The notes: generated by a model from the sequence alone, not told the origin. A stretch of DNA of 64,000 nucleotides from Pseudodonghicola flavimaris (GCF_030164425.1 NZ_JASNJD010000014.1:52981-116980), one strand, 5' to 3'; counted from the stretch's first letter, positions 15,746-24,511 are shown. Program-made: numbers and translations.

Positions 15746-16630
15746 ATGACATATGCCCGCCCAACCTTCGACAGCGACCCTGATAGCTTACCCCGGATGC
15801 CGTCCTGGGTCACCTCGGCACGCGCCGAAACCCTTGAAGATGTGGCGTTTTTGTCGGGCGCAGCACTGAGCCACCTGCATCTTGTGTTAGGATACCAGCC
15901 TGTCCACCAGCCTTTGCTGCGGGACAGGCTCGCGCTGTGCGCGGCGGAGGCTTGTGTTGCGTTTTCGGGTCGTCTGGAGCGGGCAGGGGAACTGCGTGAC
16001 GTGGTTCATATGCTGCGCCCCGGCGACCTTCCCGGCCCGGCAGGCGAAACATATCTGGCGTGGCGTCTTGCCACGGAAAGGCCGGTGACCGTGAAAGCTC
16101 TGGTCCGGGCGCTGCCAGAACTTCAGGGTGATCAGATCGCGAGTTGGCTCGACGCCGGGCAGGGAGCACCGGTCAGTCGCGCGGCAATGGTGCTGGAGGC
16201 GGTACTAAACGATGCCCCCCGTGCCGAGGTACCCGCGCTCGTCCTTGCTGACGCGACCCTCGCTCAGGCGCTTGGTTGGGATCATGTCGTGCCGCTTCTG
16301 GCCGCGGGCCTGAAACGCTCCGACATGCGCAAGCGAGGCGAAGACCTACGCTCGGCTTGTCATCGTGCGCTCGTCTCATCGGCGGTCGATGCCGTGCGTC
16401 TCTCAACTGACCTCGCGCGGCGGGCAGCGCATCTCAAAGCGGTCGCGCCTAAGCTGCGTGCCAAAGGCGCGGAGGCCGCCGTCGAGATGTTCCTGGCCCA
16501 AGATGCCGTCGCGCCTGCGGCCCTCCCACTACCGGACCGGTCCGCACGGCGGCTCTGTGACCGGTTGGTCGATCTCGGCGCGGTGCGCGAGCTGACCGGC
16601 CGCGACACGTTCCGGCTCTACGGGATCTGA
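15746..16630 (+). CDS. DUF1403-family protein
   Basis: The 294-aa mostly helical protein matches the DUF1403 pattern (MPSWVTSARAETLEDVAFLSGAALSHLHLVL, then LWRxRLALCAAEACVAFSGR-like text and LRPGDLPGPAGETYLAWR). The function is unknown. DUF1403 genes occur mostly on alphaproteobacterial plasmids directly upstream of scpB, as here (3-bp gap), which suggests that the two proteins act together in plasmid chromosome organisation; the mechanism is not known. Confidence 0.8.
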   Translation: MTYARPTFDSDPDSLPRMPSWVTSARAETLEDVAFLSGAALSHLHLVLGYQPVHQPLLRDRLALCAAEACVAFSGRLERAGELRDVVHMLRPGDLPGPAGETYLAWRLATERPVTVKALVRALPELQGDQIASWLDAGQGAPVSRAAMVLEAVLNDAPRAEVPALVLADATLAQALGWDHVVPLLAAGLKRSDMRKRGEDLRSACHRALVSSAVDAVRLSTDLARRAAHLKAVAPKLRAKGAEAAVEMFLAQDAVAPAALPLPDRSARRLCDRLVDLGAVRELTGRDTFRLYGI

Positions 16631-16633
16631 GCG

Positions 16634-17233
16634 ATGGCCAAGGATCACGCCGAAACTGACTTCGATCGGGAACTGAACGATCTGCCAGCCGAATTGCGCT
16701 GGCGCGAATGGATGCGGCGGATTGAAGCCGTTCTCTTCGCCAGCGCATCGCCGGTGCCGCGCGAGGACCTGGCTCGGGTGGTAGGGCAAGGAGCTTCGGT
16801 TGAGCTTCTGATAGAGGACCTGGCCGCTGACCTTGACGGCCGATCATTCGAAGTGACGAAGGTCGCCGGCGGTTGGATGCTGAGGACGAGGCCCGCCTAC
16901 GCCCCGGCGATCCGGACCGCCGCTGATATAGGTGAACAGGACCTCGATCTGCGCGAGTACGATGTCGCTGTCCTGGCCGCCATCGCCTACCACCAGCCGA
17001 TCACACGGGACGGCCTGAAAGACATCTTCGGCAAAGAGATCAGCCGAGATCTGATCGGAAGATTGCATGCGCGTGGATTGATCGTCACCGGGCCACGGTC
17101 GCCGCGGCGCGGGGCACCCTATACCTATGTGACGACGGAGCAGTTCCTGGTCGCGTTCGATCTGGAGTCGCTGCAGGACCTGCCCGATCGGGAGCAGATG
17201 GAGGATGCAGGGGTCATCAATTCGCAGTCATAG
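16634..17233 (+). CDS. scpB: plasmid ScpB-like SMC complex subunit
   Basis: The 199-aa protein has the two winged-helix repeats of ScpB: MRRIEAVLFASASPVPREDLARVVG and YDVAVLAAIAYHQPITRDGLKDIFG, followed by LIGRLHARGLIVTGPRSPRRGAPYTYVTTEQFLVAF. Chromosomal ScpB works with SMC and ScpA to compact DNA; plasmid copies paired with DUF1403 are less well understood. Its last codons overlap the end of tniQ, which converges from the right, so its natural C-terminus may have been altered by insertion of the tni element. Confidence 0.85.
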   Translation: MAKDHAETDFDRELNDLPAELRWREWMRRIEAVLFASASPVPREDLARVVGQGASVELLIEDLAADLDGRSFEVTKVAGGWMLRTRPAYAPAIRTAADIGEQDLDLREYDVAVLAAIAYHQPITRDGLKDIFGKEISRDLIGRLHARGLIVTGPRSPRRGAPYTYVTTEQFLVAFDLESLQDLPDREQMEDAGVINSQS

Positions 17234-18251
17234 CCGTTGCCAATGATGTGCGGCGGTTTGAATGAAGGCGAACGATGACCTGTTGTAAGTCCGCCGAATC
17301 AGGATGTCTGGAGCGCGTCTTTGTTCCCGGTGTGATCTGTGACGTGATCTCTGCACTCAATGACGCCACCAAGTCGGAATGCTTGGGCGCAGCCCGTGCA
17401 ATGCGGGTCCAGAGATCAATTGCAGGATGCACGGAATGTTTTTGGAGGTGCGTCATTCCATCGGCCAACTGGCGGAACAATACGTAGCGGACCCGGTGCG
17501 GCAAGCGCGAAATTGACGTCGGCTGGCCATTGAACGTGAAACAAGCCGCCCCAAGCATGGCGGGCAGGGATGTCTTTCCATGCCGTCCATGTCCCGCAAC
17601 ATGCATTCGAAGCAAATCGTCGATGAGCCGTTCGAGACGCTGCACATCATACTCGGCGGGCAGGGTGGGTTTTCGGAGATCAGCATCACACCAGACGCAG
17701 AAATGTTGCGGCAGAAGCCGGTTCTGTCGAGCAGGCGCAATGCCGCCGCCGCAGGCAGGGCAGTGATCGCGCAAGCGGCATCCATGCCGAAAGCAGGAAA
17801 CGCGCGTCGCCAGGCTCCAGCCGCGCCGGAAGAACGGTGCGCGATCCTCTTTCAGGCATGCCGGGCAATATTGCAGGCGATTGACCCGAGCGGTCGATGT
17901 GCGGGCATCTCCTGATCCTGTGATCAGCCGCACTCGCAACCGGGCCAGCGGGTCGCGGTGCAAAGCCAGGCCATCAATCTCCTCGGCGGGCAACCGGGTT
18001 CGCTCGACCAGCAAATTGAGGACCCGTCCGGGAAGATTTCGGTCAAGCTTCGCAGACCAATCTGCACCTGCGACATCCAGAACCCGCCCAAAATATTGAG
18101 GAGGAATTCCATTGGCCATGGCCAGCCGATGCAGCCAGCTCGACAGAAGCTCTCCGGGTGCCGGTGCAACAACGACGGGCCAGCCTTGCCCCACCTCATT
18201 GCCGTAGTCGCGCGCAGGTGTGACTGTGATCTCGGACGCAGACTGGGTCAC
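17217..18251 (-). CDS. tniQ: transposition protein TniQ
   Basis: The 344-aa protein opens with the TniQ N-terminal pattern (PGELLSSWLHRLAMANGIPPQYF). It has Cys pairs forming zinc sites (YCPACLKEDRAPFFRRGW, then CRLRDHCPACGGGI and FCVWCDADL). TniQ proteins help TniA/TniB choose targets in Tn5053/Tn402-like elements and in Tn7-like systems. It overlaps tniB by 4 bp, giving the order tniA-tniB-tniQ on the minus strand. No resolvase gene (tniR) follows; instead the element ends in scpB. Confidence 0.85.
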   Translation of the reverse strand: MTQSASEITVTPARDYGNEVGQGWPVVVAPAPGELLSSWLHRLAMANGIPPQYFGRVLDVAGADWSAKLDRNLPGRVLNLLVERTRLPAEEIDGLALHRDPLARLRVRLITGSGDARTSTARVNRLQYCPACLKEDRAPFFRRGWSLATRVSCFRHGCRLRDHCPACGGGIAPARQNRLLPQHFCVWCDADLRKPTLPAEYDVQRLERLIDDLLRMHVAGHGRHGKTSLPAMLGAACFTFNGQPTSISRLPHRVRYVLFRQLADGMTHLQKHSVHPAIDLWTRIARAAPKHSDLVASLSAEITSQITPGTKTRSRHPDSADLQQVIVRLHSNRRTSLATAMTAN

Positions 18252-19129
18252 ATCATTTCGCGGCGCAAAGGAGCATTTCGGCGTTTTGACAGGGACGTGT
18301 AACCAAGCGAGGCGATGGTCGCTTCAGAGATGTGTTCCTCGCCGTTCCTTATCGCCGTGATAGCCGCGTTGCTCACGATATCGACGACCTCTCCGATCAA
18401 GCCCTCTGACAATTCATGGATGATCTCAGCCAGTGATGGTCGCGACAGGTCCGAGGCTCGGGCGAGAGGCATGCTGGTCTCAAGACTATCGAGGAGCGTC
18501 GCGAAATCCTCGTCATACGCCCATCTGGGAATAGGGATCGTATCGAACCGCGATCCCATTTCCTCGGTGTCGTGTACCGCGTCATAGACCGCAACCTCGC
18601 CAACCAGTACGGGCGAAATGTCGTGGACACGAGCGATACGGCGCAGGAACGAAAAGATAGCTTTCACGTCCTGTCGGCGCCCTCGAAGGGCGCTGTGAAA
18701 CTCATCGAAGATGAGCAGGCGGGGTTTCAAGCTGTCCAGCAAATGATCCACCTGCTCGCCCGCGCGCGACAGGCTCCGCCAACCAGATGCCTGAGGCGCG
18801 CGCAGCCCGGCAAGAATGCTGGCATAGAAGTGAGACAGTCCGGCACCTTCTCGGGTCTGGATCATCCAGATCCTTTGACGTTCTGACTGCCGCAAATGTT
18901 CAATCGCAAAGCGTTCGACGATCATCGTCTTGCCATTGTGATAGGGGCCTGTCAGCAAGAGCCCTCTGGGACGCAAGGTTACTGGCCGATCGAGTAGCAG
19001 ACGCATGGCGTTATGGGCGCGACATGCAACCGGATGGCTGATCCAACGGGCCGACCGGATATGGGCGATGCGGCACGCGTCACCGGCATCGAGAAGTGAT
19101 GCGGCGGAGTCCAGGAGGCGATCCGTCAT
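18248..19129 (-). CDS. tniB: transposition ATPase TniB
   Basis: This is a 293-aa AAA+ ATPase. Walker A is GPYHNGKTMIVERF (GxxxxGKT) and Walker B is PRLLIFDEFHSAL, followed by sensor-like SFLRRIARVHDISPVLVGEVAVYD. TniB is the MuB/TnsC-type regulator that links the TniA transposase to target DNA. It lies 1 bp after tniA and overlaps tniQ, so the three are one operon. Confidence 0.9.
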   Translation of the reverse strand: MTDRLLDSAASLLDAGDACRIAHIRSARWISHPVACRAHNAMRLLLDRPVTLRPRGLLLTGPYHNGKTMIVERFAIEHLRQSERQRIWMIQTREGAGLSHFYASILAGLRAPQASGWRSLSRAGEQVDHLLDSLKPRLLIFDEFHSALRGRRQDVKAIFSFLRRIARVHDISPVLVGEVAVYDAVHDTEEMGSRFDTIPIPRWAYDEDFATLLDSLETSMPLARASDLSRPSLAEIIHELSEGLIGEVVDIVSNAAITAIRNGEEHISEATIASLGYTSLSKRRNAPLRREMM

Positions 19130-19130
19130 T

Positions 19131-20765
19131 TTACCAATCCTCCACCGGATAGACGCGGCGCGGACGTTCGGGGTCGGGCGTTTCCCGGATTGGTGTCGGG
19201 GCAGGAGTCAGGCTCTGGTAGGGTTTCGGCGCATGAGCCGCATGCCTGGCCCGAGCGACTTCCTTCAGCCTTTGCTTCTTCGATGCCGAGGCATCTACGG
19301 TCGCCGCGATTTCGCGGCGGATCGCGGTCTTCTCCTCGATCGGGCGCCGACCGGTTTCGCGCGCTCGGTTTCTCTCGGCCCTGTGCTGCCAGAGGGTGAC
19401 CCCTTCAAGCAGTCCATCCCGACGCGCCACAGGGCGCCAGACTCCTGTATCGGGATCCTTGATGTAGATGTGGCTAATGTCCCGAGGATCATAACGAACA
19501 TCGAGAGCATCCAATCGATCACGGCGGGCGACCAACGGGCCCAACCATGGATCGAAATAGTCGTTGGCAAACAGGCTGACACCTTGAGGTGAAATCCTGC
19601 GTGTCTTGTTCGGGAGAAAGCTGAGCAATACGTCGAAAGGGCTGTCTTCCGGGCCATCCGGCTGACGGCATTTTCGTTTCCATTCAATGGTCGGGACCGT
19701 CAGCTTGCGTTCATTCTGGCTAAGATTGTGATCGATGATCGCCAACGCGATACAGCGTTCGAGGTCTGCAAAGCTGAGCCTCGCACGGTCTTCGGACAGA
19801 TATTCACCCCGATCCGCGATGGAACGCCCGGTCTTGCCAGGCAGGGAGCGTAACATCGTATTCACCTTGCCGAGAAGCCGTTCGACAACCCCGCCACGAT
19901 GGACGGTCCCCTTGTTCCGGCTTTCAATTGCAATGCCGTAATCAGCACATCCCCGGATGAAACTGGTGCTTCTGAATTCCATGGCGGAATCCACGACGAC
20001 CTTCTTCGGGCGGCCAAACATCGGCCAGGAATGATTGATGTCGCGCGCTGCCAGCCAGTCCTCCTTGCGGCACATCGCCTGTGCAAGACAGAGGGCGACC
20101 GACAGGCGTGAGGGCTTCTCTAGGGTCAGGCAGAAGCCAATAATCGCGCTTGTTGCAACATCGGCTGCGATAGTGAGATAGGGGCGTCCGACATAGATGC
20201 CCTGACCATCGATGACTTCCACAAACTGGATGTCAGCGGGGGTGTGGTCTATCTGGACTACATCGAGTGCGTGTTTGGCCCGAATATAGCCTGGGCGGGG
20301 TTTCAGACGCCGCAGGCTTTTCCCTCCTGAATGTCGCCGTCGTGCAATCTCCTCGGGCGTGAACAGTCGTGGGATACGCTTGGAAACGGTGACATAGGCG
20401 GGCGGATCAAGACCATCGCTGACACAACGGCTGCGGATTTCATCGACAATCGGCGCAAGGTCCGGTTGCTCGGGCTGAAGCCAGATCTCCCGAAGTGTTG
20501 CCGAAATGATTTCCTCAACAGCCGGGCTGATCCTTGCGCGCCTAGCTCCACCTGTCTTTGGCAACAGCGAAGACACCCGACGTTCGGTACGATATCGGCG
20601 CAGGTGGTTGTAGACTTGGCGCGTCGAGAGACGCAATTCGGATGCGGCCCGAGCAACTGCGGTGCGCATAGGCTCTTGCCCGTCCAGAATGCGATCCAGT
20701 TCTCGCCCGATACGCGTTGCCTTCGCCCAAGCCTCGTCAGACGCTTCGTTTTCGCGCAGCGTCAT
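19131..20765 (-). CDS. tniA: DDE transposase TniA
   Basis: The 544-aa protein has N-terminal HTH domains (SELRLSTRQVYNHLRRYRTERRVSSLLPK) and an integrase core. The catalytic triad is visible: Asp in VVQIDHTPADIQFVEV, Asp in KVVVDSAMEF, and Glu in GGVVERLLGK, with 35 residues between the last two (D35E). A Mu-type C-terminal barrel and a basic tail follow. TniA cuts and joins the transposon ends. The length is normal for the family, and the frame shows no damage. Confidence 0.92.
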   Translation of the reverse strand: MTLRENEASDEAWAKATRIGRELDRILDGQEPMRTAVARAASELRLSTRQVYNHLRRYRTERRVSSLLPKTGGARRARISPAVEEIISATLREIWLQPEQPDLAPIVDEIRSRCVSDGLDPPAYVTVSKRIPRLFTPEEIARRRHSGGKSLRRLKPRPGYIRAKHALDVVQIDHTPADIQFVEVIDGQGIYVGRPYLTIAADVATSAIIGFCLTLEKPSRLSVALCLAQAMCRKEDWLAARDINHSWPMFGRPKKVVVDSAMEFRSTSFIRGCADYGIAIESRNKGTVHRGGVVERLLGKVNTMLRSLPGKTGRSIADRGEYLSEDRARLSFADLERCIALAIIDHNLSQNERKLTVPTIEWKRKCRQPDGPEDSPFDVLLSFLPNKTRRISPQGVSLFANDYFDPWLGPLVARRDRLDALDVRYDPRDISHIYIKDPDTGVWRPVARRDGLLEGVTLWQHRAERNRARETGRRPIEEKTAIRREIAATVDASASKKQRLKEVARARHAAHAPKPYQSLTPAPTPIRETPDPERPRRVYPVEDW

Positions 20766-20911
20766 GAACCCGCCCCTCCACGGTTTCTAAACCCCATCTT
20801 CTGCCCCATGTTCTCGCTTATTGAAACGCGAGCTAAAAATTGAAATCGAAACGTAAAATACCACGTCGGATTACGCTTCATCCTGCTGGAATCCTGTAAG
20901 AACTTTTTAAT

Positions 20912-20934
20912 GAAACGGCAAAGCAATTGCGACA
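20912..20934 (-). mobile_element. right inverted repeat of the tni element
   Basis: Read inward on the minus strand, this end begins TGTCGCAATTGCTTTGCC, the TGTCG start typical of Tn5053/Tn402-type ends. It is followed by three CGTTTC(A/G)(A/T)T-like subrepeats between 20820 and 20916, as expected for transposase binding sites. No matching TGTC end or 5-bp target duplication was found on the left. Confidence 0.5.
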
Positions 20935-22081
20935 CTGGTTCCTGCCCGGGCCGATAGAGGACGAACCGGATTACCTGCCGCCCGGACCTCCGCCTGAGGC
21001 GAAGGAATCCGATGTTGTCGATGCCTGGCGCGCGGCCGAGGCCGGGCAGGCGGCGCAGCTCGCCCGTGTTTCTGCGCGCCTGGGAATCCTTGATGAACGC
21101 CTGCGCCGAGGCCCGGCTGGCTGGCGGCAGCGGCTTGCCCTGATCGAAGCCGCGGATCTCAGCTGGCTCACGCAGGACCGCATTGGGCTCGACCGGTTGT
21201 CGCTCTACATGGCGCTGCGGGTTTCGACCGTCACGGATGATGCGCAAGCGCTGTACCGGATCGGCTGGACCGTGCGGCGGCTGACCGGCGGACCCGCGCC
21301 GTTGGCGCATCGGTCAGGTGTGGGCGACCTCGAAACCTTTCTCGACCGGCGCGACCGCCCGGGGCAGGGGGAGCGTTTCGACGATGCCAAGGCGCCCTCG
21401 CGCGTGGCCGAGATGGCAGAGCGCGAAGCCTTTGAGGACCGGGCCGCCGGATGGCTCGCGATGATGGATCAGGCTGAGGATCTCCACCCCGTGACACGGG
21501 CCTGCATGGGCTTTCATCTTTGGCACGTCGCGGAGCTTTCACCGGTCGATGACCCGCTCGAGGCTGCGGTGACGGCTGCGCGTGTCGCGATCGCCGATCT
21601 CGCGCCGTCGGGGAGCGCTCCGGGCGCAATCTTCGCACCCATCGCCATGGGCGGGGGAGGGGGTTTCCGCGCGATCGGGGACCAGCCCGCCCGATTGGCG
21701 CGCTGGCTGAGCGCGATGGAGAGCGCGACATTGGCAGCCTTGCGCAGGCTCGACGAGATCGAGGCTTGGGCAGCGGCTGCCGAGCGAACGATGGCACCGC
21801 TCTCGGGCAAGACACCGCCGTTGCTGCGGGACCTTTTCACAAGCTGGCCGCTCGTCTCGGTACAGATGGCTGAGAAACTGACAGGTGCGCACCGGGCAAC
21901 GGTTCAGCGCAACGTCGACTGGATGGAGGAGCGGGGCCTGATCCGGGAGGTCACGGGGCAGGGGCGCTATCGCATGTGGCGGATCGTCGAGACGCGCGCG
22001 ACAGAGACAAGATCGAGCTCTGATCGAAATGATGGGCTGTCGCCTGAGGATCTCTACGATGTGCTGGCCGCACGCCAGTGA
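20927..22081 (+). CDS. HTH protein of the DUF1612/RHE_PE00001 type, 5'-truncated
   Basis: The frame runs from a TTG at 20927 to 22081 (384 aa); an in-frame stop lies 27 bp before. The only start codon falls inside the transposon's right end, so the natural N-terminus was probably removed by the insertion. The C-terminal part contains a helix-turn-helix (SWPLVSVQMAEKLTGAHRATVQRNVDWMEERGLIREVTGQGRYRMWRI). It resembles the RHE_PE00001/DUF1612 plasmid proteins of alphaproteobacteria, of unknown role. Before insertion it probably followed DUF1403-scpB directly. Whether the shortened product is made is uncertain. Confidence 0.65.
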   Translation: MRHWFLPGPIEDEPDYLPPGPPPEAKESDVVDAWRAAEAGQAAQLARVSARLGILDERLRRGPAGWRQRLALIEAADLSWLTQDRIGLDRLSLYMALRVSTVTDDAQALYRIGWTVRRLTGGPAPLAHRSGVGDLETFLDRRDRPGQGERFDDAKAPSRVAEMAEREAFEDRAAGWLAMMDQAEDLHPVTRACMGFHLWHVAELSPVDDPLEAAVTAARVAIADLAPSGSAPGAIFAPIAMGGGGGFRAIGDQPARLARWLSAMESATLAALRRLDEIEAWAAAAERTMAPLSGKTPPLLRDLFTSWPLVSVQMAEKLTGAHRATVQRNVDWMEERGLIREVTGQGRYRMWRIVETRATETRSSSDRNDGLSPEDLYDVLAARQ

Positions 22082-22099
22082 TACCCGAATACAGCGCTG

Positions 22100-22582
22100 T
22101 CAGGTGTCTGCATCCCGCAGCTCCCGTAGAGCAGCGAGGTAGCGGTTCATGCGGCGCATGTCTTTTTCGGTCAGTGCGGACAAACGCGAAGCGTTCAGGT
22201 TGTCGAGGATGTCGGCCGTCTTGACCCGACGCGCAATCTTGTTGCCCTTGGCGCGCTGAACGAAGGCCACGTACACTGCCTCGCTGTCGCCTTCATCCTC
22301 GGGCCGCTTCGTTACAAGGCGCAAGGCGTCGAGCACAGTCGGCGAGAACCCTTCTTTTTCCAGGCGCTCGAATGTCCAGCCGGGGCCGTCTTCGACCACG
22401 TCATGCAGGACGCCCACGATCCGTTCGTCGTCGGTCTCCAATGACATCATCACCCGGAGCGGATGTAGCAGATACGGCGCACCGGCCTTGTCGGTTTGTT
22501 CCCGATGGGCTTCCGCAGCGATTTCGATGGCACGTTGAAGGTTCAATGGCTTCTCCTGGTTCATGAATGTGATCGTGACCAT
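22100..22582 (-). CDS. small alarmone-hydrolase-like HD-domain protein
   Basis: The 160-aa protein is a stand-alone HD domain of the SpoT/MESH1 hydrolase type: AEAHREQTDKAGAPYLLHPLRVM, then IVGVLHDVVEDGPGWTFERLEKEGF (HD and ED metal ligands), and VKTADILDNLNASRLS. Such proteins remove pyrophosphate from (p)ppGpp or related nucleotides; no synthetase domain is attached or adjacent. ATG 22582 and ATG 22564 are both possible starts, neither with a strong ribosome site. A role in a plasmid-borne toxin or phage-response pair is possible, but no partner is visible. Confidence 0.8.
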   Translation of the reverse strand: MVTITFMNQEKPLNLQRAIEIAAEAHREQTDKAGAPYLLHPLRVMMSLETDDERIVGVLHDVVEDGPGWTFERLEKEGFSPTVLDALRLVTKRPEDEGDSEAVYVAFVQRAKGNKIARRVKTADILDNLNASRLSALTEKDMRRMNRYLAALRELRDADT

Positions 22583-22716
22583 TCGGTCGATATACAGCGC
22601 GATGGTATTCGCACGATGTCGATCTGCTCAACGTCCATGCGTTCGATGCCTGAAGGAAATCGTCTCTCGTCTTTGACGTGAGCCGACACAGGCGGTGTCG
22701 CAGGAGCACCGCAAAG

Positions 22717-23559
22717 TCATCGTGTAATCTCGCCTGCGATCACGGCCTTCCCATGAACCGCGAGTGTCGCGGTGAACCTTGGGCAGCCAAACTGCCGGAT
22801 GACGTCGACGACCCGCGCATCGTAGGCAGCCTGCCCGATGAGCCGACACAGATCTGACGCGTGAAACTGCCGGTTGCCGCTGGGTGCGGCTTTGATCTGA
22901 GCGAGCAACACCCGCTCGCGTGGGTCAGCTGCCTGTTGCGGAGTTGGCGCTTCCGTTGGTCGGCTTTCCGAACCGGGTGAGGTTCGCCATCGGCGCATGA
23001 ACCCGAGAAGATAGCCGGCGGGAACCCTGTCGTTCCCGCGAGCTCGGTTGAAGGCAAGGAATCGGTCCCAGATCACCTGCGTGTCGACGTTCCAGCAGGG
23101 CAGGGCCCTCTTCGCAGCTTTGATCAACTCCGCCCAACACGTCTGGAAGACGTTCGATACCTCAGAAATAGTGATCTGTCCCGAGAAAATAGTTTTGTTA
23201 TTTCTTTCTCTAGATAGTGATGTGTCGCCTGTGCCTGACGCAACATCCTGATCGCCGTCCTCAGTATCGAAGGCCGTAAAGCGGAAGAGCCAGGGCGCGA
23301 ATTCGCCGTTGGGCTTGTCGCGTCTCAGCTCCAGCTCAGACGCTTCGAGTTCAGACAGCAGCTCGGTCAGGTACTGGCGCGAGATGCCCATCTTGGATGC
23401 CAAGTCGGCCAGCGTGAAGGCGGCCGTCCCTCGCGGCAGCCCGTTGTAACCCTCCTTCCACGCAATGGCGTCGAGGATGACGGTCGCCAGCTTGTGGGCG
23501 GAAACGGACAGATCTGTCTGAGTGATCCGCCTCAGGATCAGGCCGGTCGTGGGTTCCAT
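22717..23559 (-). CDS. plasmid protein with N-terminal winged helix, unknown
   Basis: The start is set at ATG 23559 (MEPTTGLILRRITQTDLSVS) because AGGAG lies nine bases before it; the frame is open to 23625. The 280-aa product has an N-terminal HTH (GTAAFTLADLASKMGISRQYLTELLSELEASELELRR), a central variable region, and a C-terminal domain ending in TATLAVHGKAVIAGEITR. It looks like a plasmid-type DNA-binding or replication-accessory protein; no family name can be given. The upstream DNA (23590-23640) carries repeated GTTGTTTTGC-like motifs. Confidence 0.55.
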   Translation of the reverse strand: MEPTTGLILRRITQTDLSVSAHKLATVILDAIAWKEGYNGLPRGTAAFTLADLASKMGISRQYLTELLSELEASELELRRDKPNGEFAPWLFRFTAFDTEDGDQDVASGTGDTSLSRERNNKTIFSGQITISEVSNVFQTCWAELIKAAKRALPCWNVDTQVIWDRFLAFNRARGNDRVPAGYLLGFMRRWRTSPGSESRPTEAPTPQQAADPRERVLLAQIKAAPSGNRQFHASDLCRLIGQAAYDARVVDVIRQFGCPRFTATLAVHGKAVIAGEITR

Positions 23560-23797
23560 GGTCGGTGTCTCCTGTGAGAGACGACCCCATGCCGAGAGCA
23601 AACAACAATATTGCCAGCAAAACAACTTTGCTGGTTGCGGCGGTTCGGACAGTGCGCTAGAAGATCCTTGTTCACGGGTTCTTCTAGTGCGGCGTCAGGC
23701 TTTTCGGTCTGGCGTCGTTTCCCTTTTTGGTTCGGTGCACCGTCACAGGCGCAAGATGATCAGGTGCGGACCTGCCCCGGGCCAGGCCCGGCCAAGT

Positions 23798-24454
23798 TCA
23801 GTAGCGGACCTCTTCGAAACCGTAGTTCCCCTCATGATCCCGCCAGTCCACGAAGACCGAGCGGTAGCTGACCCAGTTGCAGTGCCCGGTGTCGGGCAGC
23901 TGTGATGCGGGCGGGACGTGGGCAACACTCGACCGTGTCCATCGATAGTCACCCTGCACACCGTAGGATCCGAGGCGCGTGGCGTCGTAACGGTTGCAAT
24001 CGCCTTCACTGTTTTCGCGTTGGCTGAACTGGATGTGAAAGACACGGATGCTGCGGACGAAGTCGAAGGCGTCGCCCGAAATATCGATGTCGGCCTGCTC
24101 GTCTGACTGGACTTGGACCAGGGGCAGGGGAGCTTGCGGTACGCTGGCCTGAGGCGCCTCCCGGAAGCCGATGTCGTAAAGGCGTTCCATCGGCGAGAGC
24201 GGGGCAGGGGCGTTGAACGACGCCCCCATCGGGCAGCGCCAGATCTGCAAGGGTGGCTCGATCGGCCAGGGTGTGATCCTGCGGATGAAGACCGCACGCG
24301 CATGGGCACAGGGCGCCGATGCCGGCCAGCCGCCTGCCAGACAGAGCAGAATGGCACAGTCGACCTGGTAGGCTTGCGCCGGCTCGACCGAACCGACGAG
24401 GCTCGATACTGTGATGGCCGCAGCTGCTGCTGCGGTCCGGACCTTGTGATTCAT
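23798..24454 (-). CDS. exported TrbM-like protein, likely T4SS-associated
   Basis: The start is placed at MNHKVRTAAAAAAITVSSL (ATG 24454), which gives a signal peptide ending near AQA and a 218-aa product. After the leader the text CAILLCLAGGWPASAPCAHARAVFIRR and ...QIWRCPMG matches the Cys-spaced pattern of TrbM/KikA-type conjugation proteins. The C-terminal half, with a Trp- and Tyr-rich end, is specific. Its upstream 31 bp are nearly identical to DNA in front of the T4SS operon 28 kb away, so it is probably expressed with that system. The TrbM assignment is by motif only. Confidence 0.6.
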   Translation of the reverse strand: MNHKVRTAAAAAAITVSSLVGSVEPAQAYQVDCAILLCLAGGWPASAPCAHARAVFIRRITPWPIEPPLQIWRCPMGASFNAPAPLSPMERLYDIGFREAPQASVPQAPLPLVQVQSDEQADIDISGDAFDFVRSIRVFHIQFSQRENSEGDCNRYDATRLGSYGVQGDYRWTRSSVAHVPPASQLPDTGHCNWVSYRSVFVDWRDHEGNYGFEEVRY

Positions 24455-24480
24455 GACACCGACTCCAGCTATAATGGTGC

Positions 24481-24511
24481 GGCGATACAAAACAACACTA
24501 ACGATAGCAAG
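24481..24511 (-). promoter_or_regulatory. promoter/operator shared with the T4SS operon
   Basis: On the minus strand it begins CTTGCTATCGTT and ends TTGTATCGCC; 28 of 31 positions match 52439-52469. TTGCTA and TATCGC lie 17 bp apart and could be -35 and -10 boxes. It ends 26 bp before the TrbM-like start codon. Confidence 0.6.

Larger units (their letters stand above)
17217..20934 (-). mobile_element. Tn5053/Tn402-like tniABQ element
   Basis: The three intact tni genes with a TGTCG-type right end form a ~3.7-kb unit inserted between scpB and a 5'-truncated HTH gene. No cargo, resolvase or CRISPR genes are inside. The left limit given is the tniQ stop, because the left terminal repeat was not recognised; it should lie within or near the 3' end of scpB. 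Confidence 0.6.

Noticed and set aside
17190..17260. Left terminal repeat of the tni element
   Set aside because: CAATTCGC and CCGTTGCC near 17218-17240 loosely resemble the right end, but TGTCG and a matching 5-bp duplication are missing.
17217..20934. CRISPR-associated transposon
   Set aside because: tniA/B/Q resemble CAST core genes, but no Cas effector, CRISPR repeat or guide is found within several kilobases.
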